Source of the DNA: Rhodopseudomonas palustris
GTDB taxonomy: Bacteria; Pseudomonadota; Alphaproteobacteria; Rhizobiales; Xanthobacteraceae
Direction: 5' to 3'
Assembly (NCBI RefSeq): GCF_003031265.1
Contig: NZ_CP019966.1
Span: 2,542,001 to 2,606,000 of the forward strand
Length of the DNA stretch: 64,000 bases
Shown here: piece by piece, positions 9,851 through 16,884 of the stretch
Layout of the letters: every line of letters starts with the position of its first letter
Position numbering within the stretch: the first letter of the stretch is position 1
The notes under the pieces: model-generated
Told to the model about the DNA's origin: nothing
What the model saw: the letters and a program-made list of their open reading frames with translations, nothing else
The model's database searches: none
Position numbers and translations under genes: made by a program

Positions 9851-10184
9851 GTCCAATCTCCTCGGAAGATTCGGTCGCGACCGCCAATTCGGTCGCCAAG
9901 AGAGTTTCCAGAGCCAGGGCGCCGAGCGCCCCGCCAGCGAGCGCGCTGAGCGCGCCGAAGTAGTCCTGATCGCGCATGCTTTCGGCAACCGCCGCGCCGG
10001 CCGCCAGCGCGACGCCGCCCTGCAACGCCTGACGCAGCAGTTTGCGGCCATGAGGCTTGCCGGATGTGCGGCTGTCCTGGATCGCAGCGAGCAGGCCCGC
10101 GGCGACGAGGCCACGGGTGAAGTTTGTGGTGATTTCCCCGGCAGCGAGCGGCGCCGCGCGCTGCTTCGCTTTACGCTTTTTCAT
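9843..10184 (-). CDS. Small ferrosome-operon protein, Ala/Gly-rich hydrophobic
   Basis: This 113-residue protein begins with a basic head (MKKRKAKQR). It has two or three Ala/Gly/Leu-rich segments able to span a membrane (for example GLVAAGLLAA and GGVALAAGAAVA) and ends in an acidic tail. It overlaps the upstream gene by 14 bases and the downstream TTG start by 8. The composition recalls small organelle-membrane proteins such as those of magnetosomes, which agrees with a ferrosome role. No enzymatic motif is visible, and the function is unassigned. Confidence 0.65.
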   Translation of the reverse strand: MKKRKAKQRAAPLAAGEITTNFTRGLVAAGLLAAIQDSRTSGKPHGRKLLRQALQGGVALAAGAAVAESMRDQDYFGALSALAGGALGALALETLLATELAVATESSEEIGLG

Positions 10185-10494
10185 TCGGGGCAGTCTCGTC
10201 GGCGGACGGGGCTGGTGCCGCGTCGGTTGTCGCTGCGTTCGGCGCAGCGTCTGTCGCTGCCTCGCCGCTATCCGCGGTGGTGGACAGTTTCGATCGGAGC
10301 GCGGCGCTGGATTTCTCGACGGCGCTGAGGCCGGAGACGGTCGCCTCGCGGAGTTCCTCGCCGGCCTTGTCCAGTCCGCTGCGGGCTTTCTGAGCGAACG
10401 ACTTAACGGCTTCCGGCGCTTTGGACTGCTTCAGCAGATGCACGCCGACGATGCCGACAAGGATACCGGATGCAAATCGCAGAAGTGGGAGCAT
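10171..10494 (-). CDS. Small membrane-anchored helical protein, ferrosome operon
   Basis: This 107-residue protein has an N-terminal transmembrane anchor (about residues 3-20), then a long amphipathic alanine/lysine/glutamate helix with phasin- or apolipoprotein-like repeats. It ends in a low-complexity Ala/Pro/Asp/Thr tail. Such a protein could coat or shape a membrane compartment. No enzymatic residues are visible. It sits between the 110-residue HMA-like gene and the Ala/Gly-rich gene with an overlap downstream, so it is a clear operon member. Family name unknown to me. Confidence 0.65.
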   Translation of the reverse strand: MLPLLRFASGILVGIVGVHLLKQSKAPEAVKSFAQKARSGLDKAGEELREATVSGLSAVEKSSAALRSKLSTTADSGEAATDAAPNAATTDAAPAPSADETAPNEKA

Positions 10495-10511
10495 GATGAA
10501 TTCCTTCCGAA

Positions 10512-10844
10512 CTATGAGCTGGCCAGCAGGCCGTGCAGATTGTTGCGCAGCGTTTCGCCCTCCGGCGTCACGTCGCCGGAGACGAAGTCGCGCCAGGCGG
10601 CGGGCGGGATTCCGTGCGGGTCGTATTCGACCACGCAGGATCGCGCGAGCGGGTTCAGGCTGATCGAGCGGATGCCGTCCATCTTCGCCAGCGCTTTGCC
10701 GAACCGCTTCGCTTCGTCCGCCATCGCGATCAGTTCGCCGTCGAGCGGGACCTTCAGTTTGAGGCGGATGCGACCGGGCAGGTGGTGCGCAATCTCGAGA
10801 TGATGCGTGAAGCGCAGAAGGCCTGCGGCGGAAGGATCGGACAC
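10512..10844 (-). CDS. HMA-like domain protein of the ferrosome operon
   Basis: This 110-residue protein carries IAHHLPGRIRLKL, the same HxLPGRIRL motif found at the N terminus of the P-type ATPase and in the next upstream gene. The rest has a ferredoxin-like HMA pattern (IRSISLNPLARSCVVEYDP) but lacks the CxxC copper site. That fits the HMA-like family tied to P1B-6 ATPases. A FezC-type role in iron loading is plausible, but I cannot say which of the two HMA-like proteins corresponds to FezC. Confidence 0.72.
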   Translation of the reverse strand: MSDPSAAGLLRFTHHLEIAHHLPGRIRLKLKVPLDGELIAMADEAKRFGKALAKMDGIRSISLNPLARSCVVEYDPHGIPPAAWRDFVSGDVTPEGETLRNNLHGLLASS

Positions 10845-10851
10845 GGAGAAC

Positions 10852-11352
10852 CTAACGGAATGTGCGGCGCCAATGCACCGCGAGGTGGGTGAGGGTCGCC
10901 GCGATGGCGACGACGCCCATCTGAGCGTGGAGTTTGCGACTGACGCCGAGCGCCGCGACGGTGCCGGCCATGCCGGCGAGGGCGCCGACTTTCGCGACGC
11001 GATTGATCGTCGACCGGGTCTGCGCCCGGCGCCGCAATCGCTCGATCGGGTCGTCGGAGGTGGCTGCAGCCTCTACATCGGCGGTTGGTGAATCCGGTGG
11101 CCCGGCCGGCGCCATCGTCGCCCACACCCCTGCGACCTCGGCACGGATTCGCGCCTCCATCGCTGTGTCGGCCGGATCGTAGCGCAGCAGGAACGAGCCG
11201 ACCGCTGGATCGCCATCGACCGCCACCAGCGCGCGCAATCGTGCGTCGATCGCGGCATAGCGGGAGCGGTCTCGCAGCATCCGATGCCGCAACCGAATCC
11301 GCCCCGGCAGGACCGAGACGAATGCAGAAGTGTGATCGTTCGGGCGGGTCAT
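10852..11352 (-). CDS. HMA-like domain protein with C-terminal hydrophobic region, first gene of ferrosome operon
   Basis: This 166-residue protein has SVLPGRIRLRH near the N terminus, a value-dense HMA-like body (VGSFLLRYDPADT), a linker, and two Ala/Gly/Val-rich hydrophobic segments near the C terminus (VGALAGMAGTVAALG and GVVAIAATLTHLAVH). I choose the ATG at 11352; the frame stays open to 11538 but that extension is arginine-rich and shadow-like. It begins the six-gene operon that ends with the P1B ATPase. It is one of three proteins in the operon that share the LPGRIRL motif. Confidence 0.68.
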   Translation of the reverse strand: MTRPNDHTSAFVSVLPGRIRLRHRMLRDRSRYAAIDARLRALVAVDGDPAVGSFLLRYDPADTAMEARIRAEVAGVWATMAPAGPPDSPTADVEAAATSDDPIERLRRRAQTRSTINRVAKVGALAGMAGTVAALGVSRKLHAQMGVVAIAATLTHLAVHWRRTFR

Positions 11353-11664
11353 CGCCGCACCAGACCCTGCCGGCTGGCGTGCTTGGTTGCGGTGTGGCGC
11401 GGTAAGAATGCGTTTGGTGCGATTGATGGGAGGCGAGAGGGGCGCCCGCTCTGGCCGCGTGCGCAATCGGAGACGCAGGGGCCATCGAAGGCCAAATCGG
11501 ATCGACAGCAGGCAGTCAAAGGCGCTCCTTCGCGTCACCCAGGTTTAGAGTTTGCCAACCTCGATAGTCTGCAAAAGCGCCGATGAGGTTGCGTAGTGCG
11601 GTATTTCTGTAGCGAATATGTTGCTTGTGACTATTAGTCTGGATCGTAAAAGTCGGCAGTTTCC

Positions 11665-11678
11665 TTGATGCGCGTCAA
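11665..11678. promoter_or_regulatory. FixK/FNR-type box (TTGA-N6-TCAA)
   Basis: The sequence TTGATGCGCGTCAA fits the FNR/FixK2 operator pattern. It is about 313 bases upstream of the ferrosome operon start, so it could activate that operon only with a long leader. A TAATAG element lies downstream on the minus strand but the spacing is not ideal. Palindromic, so strand is not set. Confidence 0.5.
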
Positions 11679-11782
11679 ATGCGGAGGTGCTGCGGTCCAG
11701 CGGACGAATACAATTGGTACTGGGATGATCCGCGGGAGGCGGCACGGTGCCATCATCGGCGAATGCGACCCGTTTCCAAGAT

Positions 11783-11796
11783 TTGACTGCGGTCAA
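11783..11796 (+). promoter_or_regulatory. FixK/FNR-type box upstream of irr-like gene
   Basis: The sequence TTGACTGCGGTCAA fits TTGA-N6-TCAA. Its centre is 32 bases before a possible -10 element (tatggt, 11819-11824), the spacing expected for a class II activator site near -41.5. This predicts a start of transcription near 11831 for the irr-like gene. Confidence 0.5.
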
Positions 11797-11813
11797 TTCG
11801 CAAAAGCGAATTG
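11794..11813. promoter_or_regulatory. Perfect 8-4-8 inverted repeat upstream of irr-like gene
   Basis: CAATTCGC and GCGAATTG flank AAAA. The repeat overlaps the end of the FixK-like box by three bases and lies 37 bases before the GTG start. It could be an operator for an iron or oxygen regulator. No T-run follows, so a terminator is less likely. Confidence 0.5.
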
Positions 11814-11849
11814 TTCCCTATGGTGATCTTCGAAACGAGGATTCTCAGA

Positions 11850-12341
11850 GTGAATTTCAGACCCGACAGCCGCCGCTTTGACTCGGCCGACATCCGGCCG
11901 GTCGACATCAATCAGCTTGCCCCGGAGCCGGCGCGTCCCTGTGCGGTCGACCTGCTGCAAACGGTCGGCCTGCGCCCAACGGCTCAGCGCCTGGTTCTGA
12001 CGCAGCTTCTGTTCGGGAGCGGCGACCGCCATGTCACGGCGGAAATGCTGTACGAGGAGGCGTCCGGCGCTTCGGTCCAGATCTCACTCGCGACGGTGTA
12101 CAACACCCTCAATCACTTCGCCGAGCTCGGCTTGGTGCGCCGTGTCAGCGTCGATGGCAGCAAGACCTATTTCGACACCAACATCAGCGACCACCATCAC
12201 GTCTATCTGGAAAACCGGCACGAGCTGATCGACATCCCGGCCTCGCTGATTCAGCTCGGCGAGCTGCCTCAAATTCCCGAGGGCTACGAGGTCAGCCGCG
12301 TCGATCTGGTGGTGCGTCTCCGGCGGAAGGGGCGGGGCTAG
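11850..12341 (+). CDS. irr: Irr-like Fur-family iron response regulator
   Basis: This 163-residue protein matches the Irr family in order and length: a winged helix (VGLRPTAQRLVLTQLLF), TAEMLYEEA, LATVYNTLNHFAELGLVRRV, then the His-rich SDHHHVYLE and a C terminus ending VVRLRRK. Irr represses or activates iron genes and in rhizobia is destabilised by haem. I choose the GTG at 11850 because the site acgagg precedes it by nine bases. ATG 11820 and TTG 11811 are alternatives. The N-terminal Cys-Pro haem motif of Bradyrhizobium Irr is absent: Cys31 is followed by Ala. The gene diverges from the ferrosome operon, a natural target. Confidence 0.85.
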   Translation: MNFRPDSRRFDSADIRPVDINQLAPEPARPCAVDLLQTVGLRPTAQRLVLTQLLFGSGDRHVTAEMLYEEASGASVQISLATVYNTLNHFAELGLVRRVSVDGSKTYFDTNISDHHHVYLENRHELIDIPASLIQLGELPQIPEGYEVSRVDLVVRLRRKGRG

Positions 12342-12422
12342 GATCACCTGCCTCTGCCGGCGTATTAGCGCCCATCCGCGGCTGATGTTCGGACCTTCTG
12401 AAGAAGACAGCCTTGCGAGCTG

Positions 12423-13043
12423 TTACACCCACCGCGACGGGGTGTCGACGTCGCCGGTCCATGAGTAGATCGCCAGCAGCGGCTCGTCGTCGGCGCGCAT
12501 CGCGTGGACGACGTCGCTGGCGTGCAGGATGGCATCCCCCGGCCGGCGCGGTGCGGTGTCGGTGGCGACGGTCCAGTGCGGATGGCCGACCACGATCCGA
12601 TACAGCTCGACCGCGGGATGGCGGTGGGGCGGGTAGTAGGTCCGCGGGCCGATCAAGGTGAGACCGAAGCAGACCTCGCGGCTGACGATCGGCGCCAGCG
12701 GGCCGATCAGCTCGGCCCAGCCCATGGCGCCTTCGAGGCCCGGCGCATCATCGCGCGGCGTGTAGCCGTAACGCCATGGCAATTGCTGCGCGATCGGGCG
12801 CAGCGCGGCTGCCACCTCTGGCGCCGTGACCTCGGCGAGATCGAGCACCACCGGCAGGTGCCGGGTCAACGGATGATGCGTCGGCTGCAGCACTGCAGCC
12901 TCCAGAGGGGCCGCGGCGAGCAGCGCCTCGACACGGCGGATCTCGGCCCTGGCTGCGTCATCGGCTCCGTTCGGATCGGCGAAGGAACGCCGCAGCGCTG
13001 CGACCAGCGATCGTAGCTGGCCGGCTTCATCAGAGGCGGTCAT
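12423..13043 (-). CDS. Cupin protein of the dimethylsulfoniopropionate (DMSP) lyase family
   Basis: This 206-residue protein has a single C-terminal cupin with the pattern H-x-H-x3-E-x-Y (His140, His142, Glu146, Tyr148) and a later His180, the metal and base residues of cupin DMSP lyases (DddQ/L/K/W group). The preceding LPWRYGY (88-94) and the segment to residue 137 also resemble that family. Such enzymes split DMSP into DMS and acrylate. It starts directly after the methyltransferase stop, with no gap. It lies about 2.5 kb downstream of a DK pair of the type that uses DMS. Cupins are versatile, so the substrate remains inferred. Confidence 0.68.
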   Translation of the reverse strand: MTASDEAGQLRSLVAALRRSFADPNGADDAARAEIRRVEALLAAAPLEAAVLQPTHHPLTRHLPVVLDLAEVTAPEVAAALRPIAQQLPWRYGYTPRDDAPGLEGAMGWAELIGPLAPIVSREVCFGLTLIGPRTYYPPHRHPAVELYRIVVGHPHWTVATDTAPRRPGDAILHASDVVHAMRADDEPLLAIYSWTGDVDTPSRWV

Positions 13044-14054
13044 TCAGCGCAGGCCCGATTGCAACACCACGTAGGTGTGGCCGATCCGCAGACCGTTGCG
13101 ATGCGCCTCCCACGCCGCCACCGCGCCGAGCTGTTCGCCGGCGAGGCTGGCCTCGATCGTCGCGGCGTTGGCGCCGGCCTCGCCGGGATCGAGATCTGCG
13201 AACGCAGCCTCCAGCGCATCCGCGGCGTAGAATCGAAACGGGCCGAGGCCTTGGCGCTCCCAATTCGCGTAGGTGGAGATGACGTCGTCGGCGTCGGCCT
13301 GCACTTTCCAGCCATAAGTGAGGACGCGCGGCACCAGCCCGGCGGCGCGCGACATCTGCGCCAGAATGTCGAGCGGCACCCGCGCGCCGACCGTCGACAG
13401 CACGACGCCGTCCGGCGTCAGCGCGTCACGCGCCTGCACCAGCGCGAGATAGTGCATCGTCAGCAGCCAGTCGGTGATGAAGGCCGGGATGTCTTCGCTG
13501 CGCGGCGCGAGGAAAGCGGCGCTGGTCTTGTCGGCTTCGATCTTGCGGCTGTCGTCGACCGGCAGATTGGGCAGGTTCTCGTAGATCACGTCGAACTTCA
13601 CGCCCGCGGAAGCGAGCGGAATGAGCAGGTCGCCGGCGCCCGCGTGCAACGTGATGGCCGCGTCGGGGCGAACATTGCCGCGCACGTTGCGCGCCGCTGT
13701 GGCGACCACCTCGTCGAACAGGTCGGTGATGCCGACGATCTCGGCGCCGAGCAATTCGATCGCCGCCAGCGCATCGACGCCGGAGCCGGTGCCGATCGAG
13801 GCGAATGCGCGTGGGGGTGTTGCGCGGTTGCGCGCGAGGACCCGGAACGCCGGTGCGGCGACGCTCGCCACCCAGTCGCGCTTGAGGTCGTTCAGGTCGG
13901 GCAGATAAGCACGATCGGCGAGTTCGATCTCGACCTCGTCCTTGATCCGCCGAAGGGGCGTCGTGCCGAGATACCGGCGGGCATCGAAGCGCAGCTTGGG
14001 CGCTGCTTCGGGTGCGGGGGCCGATGTTCGGCCGGTGTTCAGTGCCGTCGCCAT
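13044..14054 (-). CDS. SAM-dependent methyltransferase, PrmC/PrmA-like fold
   Basis: This 336-residue protein has a motif I glycine loop (SIGTGSGVDALAA), an acidic motif II region (GITDLFDEVV), and ENLPNLP in place of the NPPY motif of PrmC-type N-methyltransferases. The aromatic residue of NPPY is missing, so the acceptor need not be a glutamine. It is the first gene of a two-gene unit with the DMSP-lyase-like cupin, whose ATG follows the stop immediately. A role in methylated-sulfur or small-molecule metabolism is possible from context. Nothing in the sequence fixes the acceptor. Confidence 0.72.
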   Translation of the reverse strand: MATALNTGRTSAPAPEAAPKLRFDARRYLGTTPLRRIKDEVEIELADRAYLPDLNDLKRDWVASVAAPAFRVLARNRATPPRAFASIGTGSGVDALAAIELLGAEIVGITDLFDEVVATAARNVRGNVRPDAAITLHAGAGDLLIPLASAGVKFDVIYENLPNLPVDDSRKIEADKTSAAFLAPRSEDIPAFITDWLLTMHYLALVQARDALTPDGVVLSTVGARVPLDILAQMSRAAGLVPRVLTYGWKVQADADDVISTYANWERQGLGPFRFYAADALEAAFADLDPGEAGANAATIEASLAGEQLGAVAAWEAHRNGLRIGHTYVVLQSGLR

Positions 14055-14264
14055 ATGTCACTCGCAGTCGGATTGTGGATTCGGTGTCGATCGAATGACT
14101 CAGGCAAGGCGTCAATGCGCCACTGACGGTCGTCGATGATGGCAACACTCATACGTCAAGGTTGCCAGCAGGAGTTTTCCTTGTCGGCAGCGAAGCGAGA
14201 ATGCCATTCGCCTCCGCGACGCGCGCATGGTTGATCATGTGCGTTCGCTGCTGGCTCGCGAGAA

Positions 14265-14278
14265 CGGGCCGAGGCCCG
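14265..14278 (-). terminator. Weak candidate terminator hairpin
   Basis: On the minus strand CGGGCC and GGCCCG flank two bases and are followed by TTCTCG, 19 bases after the beta-propeller stop. The T-run is poor, so the call is weak. Confidence 0.3.
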
Positions 14279-14296
14279 AGTCTCACCGATGCGACG

Positions 14297-15472
14297 TCAA
14301 TGGCAAAGGCCGTAGCCGCCGGCGATGATCGCCTGGACCGGCGCAGCGCCGATCGAGATCGACGCCATGCGCTGGCGCAGATGGGTGTCGATCACCGCGA
14401 CCGTGCCCTGATCCTCGATCGGCAAGTACAGCTTGTCGCCATCGGGTGTGACCACGCCGGTACCCGGCACGCCGTCGAGCGCGATCGAGCCCGCGGCCTT
14501 GCGGCGCTCGAGGTCGAAGATCAGCAGCTTGCGCGCAGCGGGCGCCGGAACGAACGCCACCGTATCGAACCAGGCTGCATAAGCTGTCGATGCCGCGGCC
14601 GGCAGCGTGACGCCGCCCGGCTGCAGCGGCTCCGACGGCAGGATCGACAGCGTGCCCGCATGCTGATCGATCGCCAGCAGCTGGATGCCGGTGCCGGTTG
14701 CGAACAGAACGGGATGATCGGAGGAGGGCACGCTCGCCAGCACCTGTCGCGAGCGCAGATCGAGGTGCAGTACGCGGCGCGGAGTCTCGGCCGTCAGCGC
14801 AAAGCCTTCGCGGCCGTTCGGCGCGCGCAGCAGCGCGTGGAGCGACGGCCCTTCGACCGGCGGAACAGGCTGCGCGGTCGCGATGTCATACGTCGATAGA
14901 CCGCCGACGCTCGCAGCTGCCACCAGGAGGGATGAACTATCGCCGGAGAAGATCGCCTCGCGGATCTCGCGCGGGCCGTCGATCCGGCTGCGTTCGCGGC
15001 CGTCGGTGCTGTCGAGCAGCACGATTGTGCCGCGCGCATCGTCGAACGCCGCCAGCCGCTGGCCGTCGGGGCTGATCCGCAGCCGCGACGGGATAAATGG
15101 CAGCGGTACGTCGCGTCGGCTTTGTGTCGCCAGATCGACACTGACGAGACGTGGACTGCTCAGGTCGATCGCGGCCAGGCGGCCGCCGCGCTGGGAGATC
15201 TGCAGCTCGCGCGGTTCAAGACCGAGTTCGAGCGTGCCGGTCACGGTCTCGGAATCGACATCGATCGCATCGAGTGCGGCAACGCCGCGCCGCGCGACGA
15301 AGATCGTGCGCCGGTAGTCGCGGTAAGTTTCGGCGCGAGCAGGGGCGGCGGCGAGCAGGGCTGCCGCGCCAACCAGCGCTGTTCCAAAAAGACGCCGACG
15401 GGTGATGCCGGCACTGGAGCGTGCTCCGGTGGGCTTCGTTGGATCGTATGGCGGGTGGGAATTGAACGTCAC
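14297..15472 (-). CDS. Tat-exported YVTN-type beta-propeller protein
   Basis: This 391-residue protein has a twin-arginine signal (TRRRLFG followed by an Ala-rich hydrophobic stretch and APARA). It is followed by seven or so degenerate beta-propeller blades, with repeats such as PREIREAIFSGDSS and GVVTPDGDKLYLP. The start is GTG at 15472; no internal ATG precedes the signal. It begins 20 bases after the MarK-like stop and so should be co-transcribed with that DK pair. A periplasmic propeller in such an operon is unexpected. It could bind a ligand, metal or partner outside the cytoplasm. No catalytic residues can be assigned. Confidence 0.75.
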   Translation of the reverse strand: MTFNSHPPYDPTKPTGARSSAGITRRRLFGTALVGAAALLAAAPARAETYRDYRRTIFVARRGVAALDAIDVDSETVTGTLELGLEPRELQISQRGGRLAAIDLSSPRLVSVDLATQSRRDVPLPFIPSRLRISPDGQRLAAFDDARGTIVLLDSTDGRERSRIDGPREIREAIFSGDSSSLLVAAASVGGLSTYDIATAQPVPPVEGPSLHALLRAPNGREGFALTAETPRRVLHLDLRSRQVLASVPSSDHPVLFATGTGIQLLAIDQHAGTLSILPSEPLQPGGVTLPAAASTAYAAWFDTVAFVPAPAARKLLIFDLERRKAAGSIALDGVPGTGVVTPDGDKLYLPIEDQGTVAVIDTHLRQRMASISIGAAPVQAIIAGGYGLCH

Positions 15473-15492
15473 GATGTCTCGTCAGAAAGTGC

Positions 15493-16884
15493 TCAGGCGC
15501 TACGGCTGATCGCTGTGGTGTAGATGCGCTCGATCAAAGTGAGCGCGCCGCGATAGCCGGCGTAGCCGCGCGACAGCACGACTTCATAGGAGGCCGGGAA
15601 ACCGACTTCGAGAATGAAGCCGCGCAGTTCCTTGGCGAGATCGCGCTCCCAGGTGGTGCCGAAGATCAGCGGCGGCTTGCGGCCGAAATCGGCGCTGCGG
15701 AGTGCGGTATGCACCGCGTAGCTATCTTCGGCGAACACCGGTTCGATGCCGACGTCGTGGTCGAGCTTGGCGAACGCCGCGCGGATCGCGTCGCGATGCT
15801 CGGGCGGGGTGTTGTCGGTGATCACCACCGAGGCCGGCACCAGGCCGAGCTGACGGACCGCGAAACTGCTCAGCGACAGCGTGGTGGCGGCGTCGCCGAC
15901 GGCGGCGAACCGCGCCGGCAGGCCCCAGCGATACTGCGAATAGAACTCCGAGAACGCCTCGATGTAGCCGTAGTAGTCGCGCTCTTCCGCAGCGATGAAA
16001 GCTCCGGCCTGCGAGTCCGGAATGCCGGCAAAGGCGGCGACCTGGCGGAGGAATTCGGAGGTCTGCCGGCCGCCGATCGGCGGCACGGGCAGGTGAAGAT
16101 ACGGCTGGCCGTATTTGCTTTCCAGATGCTGCGCGGTGGCGAGGCCGAGCCAGGGCGATGCCACCAGATTGAACTGCGCCCGCGGGATTGCACGCCATTC
16201 CGATACGCCGGCCGAGCCGGGCCCGAACAGCACGTTGACGCGCAGCCCGATGCCTTGCAGTAGCCGCTTCAATTCGGCGAGATCGCCGCGCCAGAACGGG
16301 TCCTGATACGGCAGCGGTGCCCACAGATTGACGAGGCCGTGTTCACGCGGCCCTGCATCCGCACTGGCGAATTGGTCGATGATGGCGCGGGTGACGACCT
16401 CGTGGCCGGTGTAGTTGTTGCCACGGAAGCCGCCGGTGCCGGCATAGACCACGGGCGCGCCCTTGGCCTGGAATTCCTTGACCACGGCCGGCACGTCGTC
16501 GCCGATCAGATCCGGGATGCAGCCGGTGAGCACGACGAACAGATCGGCTTCCATCAGCTCCAGCGTGTGGCTGATCAGCTCGCGCAGCCGCTCTTCGCCG
16601 CCGAAGATCACTTCGCGCTGGGTGGCGTTGGTGCTCGGCGCGACGCCGAGACCGCCCCAGCCGCCGCCCTGGTAAGCGTTGTTGAAGGCGAGTGCGCCGC
16701 ATTGCTTATCGGCGCAGCCCGGGCCGCAATGGGTGATCGGAATCGCGCGCGGGATCGCCGCCACGGTCTGCATCGCACCGAGCGCGCAGGCGTAACGAAC
16801 CTGCTCGATCGGGCCTTCTTCGGGGACGTCGGCAACGACAGGGACAGGACCGGAGCGACGGACTTGAAGCGGGGTGATGGTCAT
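15493..16884 (-). CDS. marK: Nitrogenase-like K subunit, methylthio-alkane reductase type (copy 1)
   Basis: This 463-residue protein is homologous to NifK, with cluster cysteines Cys33 (RYACALG), Cys53 (HCGPGC) and Cys122 (TGCIPDLIGDD). Extra cysteines at 57 and 62 flank the second site. It pairs with the D subunit to hold a P-cluster-like centre. In the known Mar enzyme, MarDK reduces thioethers such as dimethyl sulfide to methanethiol plus an alkane. The start at 16884 overlaps the D stop (ATGA). A longer frame to 16959 lies inside the D gene. A close paralogue is at 35268. Which copy is the true methylthio-alkane reductase cannot be told here. Confidence 0.83.
   Translation of the reverse strand: MTITPLQVRRSGPVPVVADVPEEGPIEQVRYACALGAMQTVAAIPRAIPITHCGPGCADKQCGALAFNNAYQGGGWGGLGVAPSTNATQREVIFGGEERLRELISHTLELMEADLFVVLTGCIPDLIGDDVPAVVKEFQAKGAPVVYAGTGGFRGNNYTGHEVVTRAIIDQFASADAGPREHGLVNLWAPLPYQDPFWRGDLAELKRLLQGIGLRVNVLFGPGSAGVSEWRAIPRAQFNLVASPWLGLATAQHLESKYGQPYLHLPVPPIGGRQTSEFLRQVAAFAGIPDSQAGAFIAAEERDYYGYIEAFSEFYSQYRWGLPARFAAVGDAATTLSLSSFAVRQLGLVPASVVITDNTPPEHRDAIRAAFAKLDHDVGIEPVFAEDSYAVHTALRSADFGRKPPLIFGTTWERDLAKELRGFILEVGFPASYEVVLSRGYAGYRGALTLIERIYTTAISRSA

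Larger units (their letters stand above)
11353..11849. other. Divergent regulatory region between ferrosome operon and irr-like gene
   Basis: These 497 bases separate the minus-strand ferrosome operon from the plus-strand irr-like gene. I see no convincing coding sequence. The right half is AT-richer and holds two FixK/FNR-like palindromes and one longer inverted repeat, listed separately. Confidence 0.6.

Noticed and set aside
11545..11796. 83-codon minus-strand frame in the irr/ferrosome intergenic region
   Set aside because: It has no ribosome site, no motif, and it covers the palindromic regulatory sites. Not supported as a gene.
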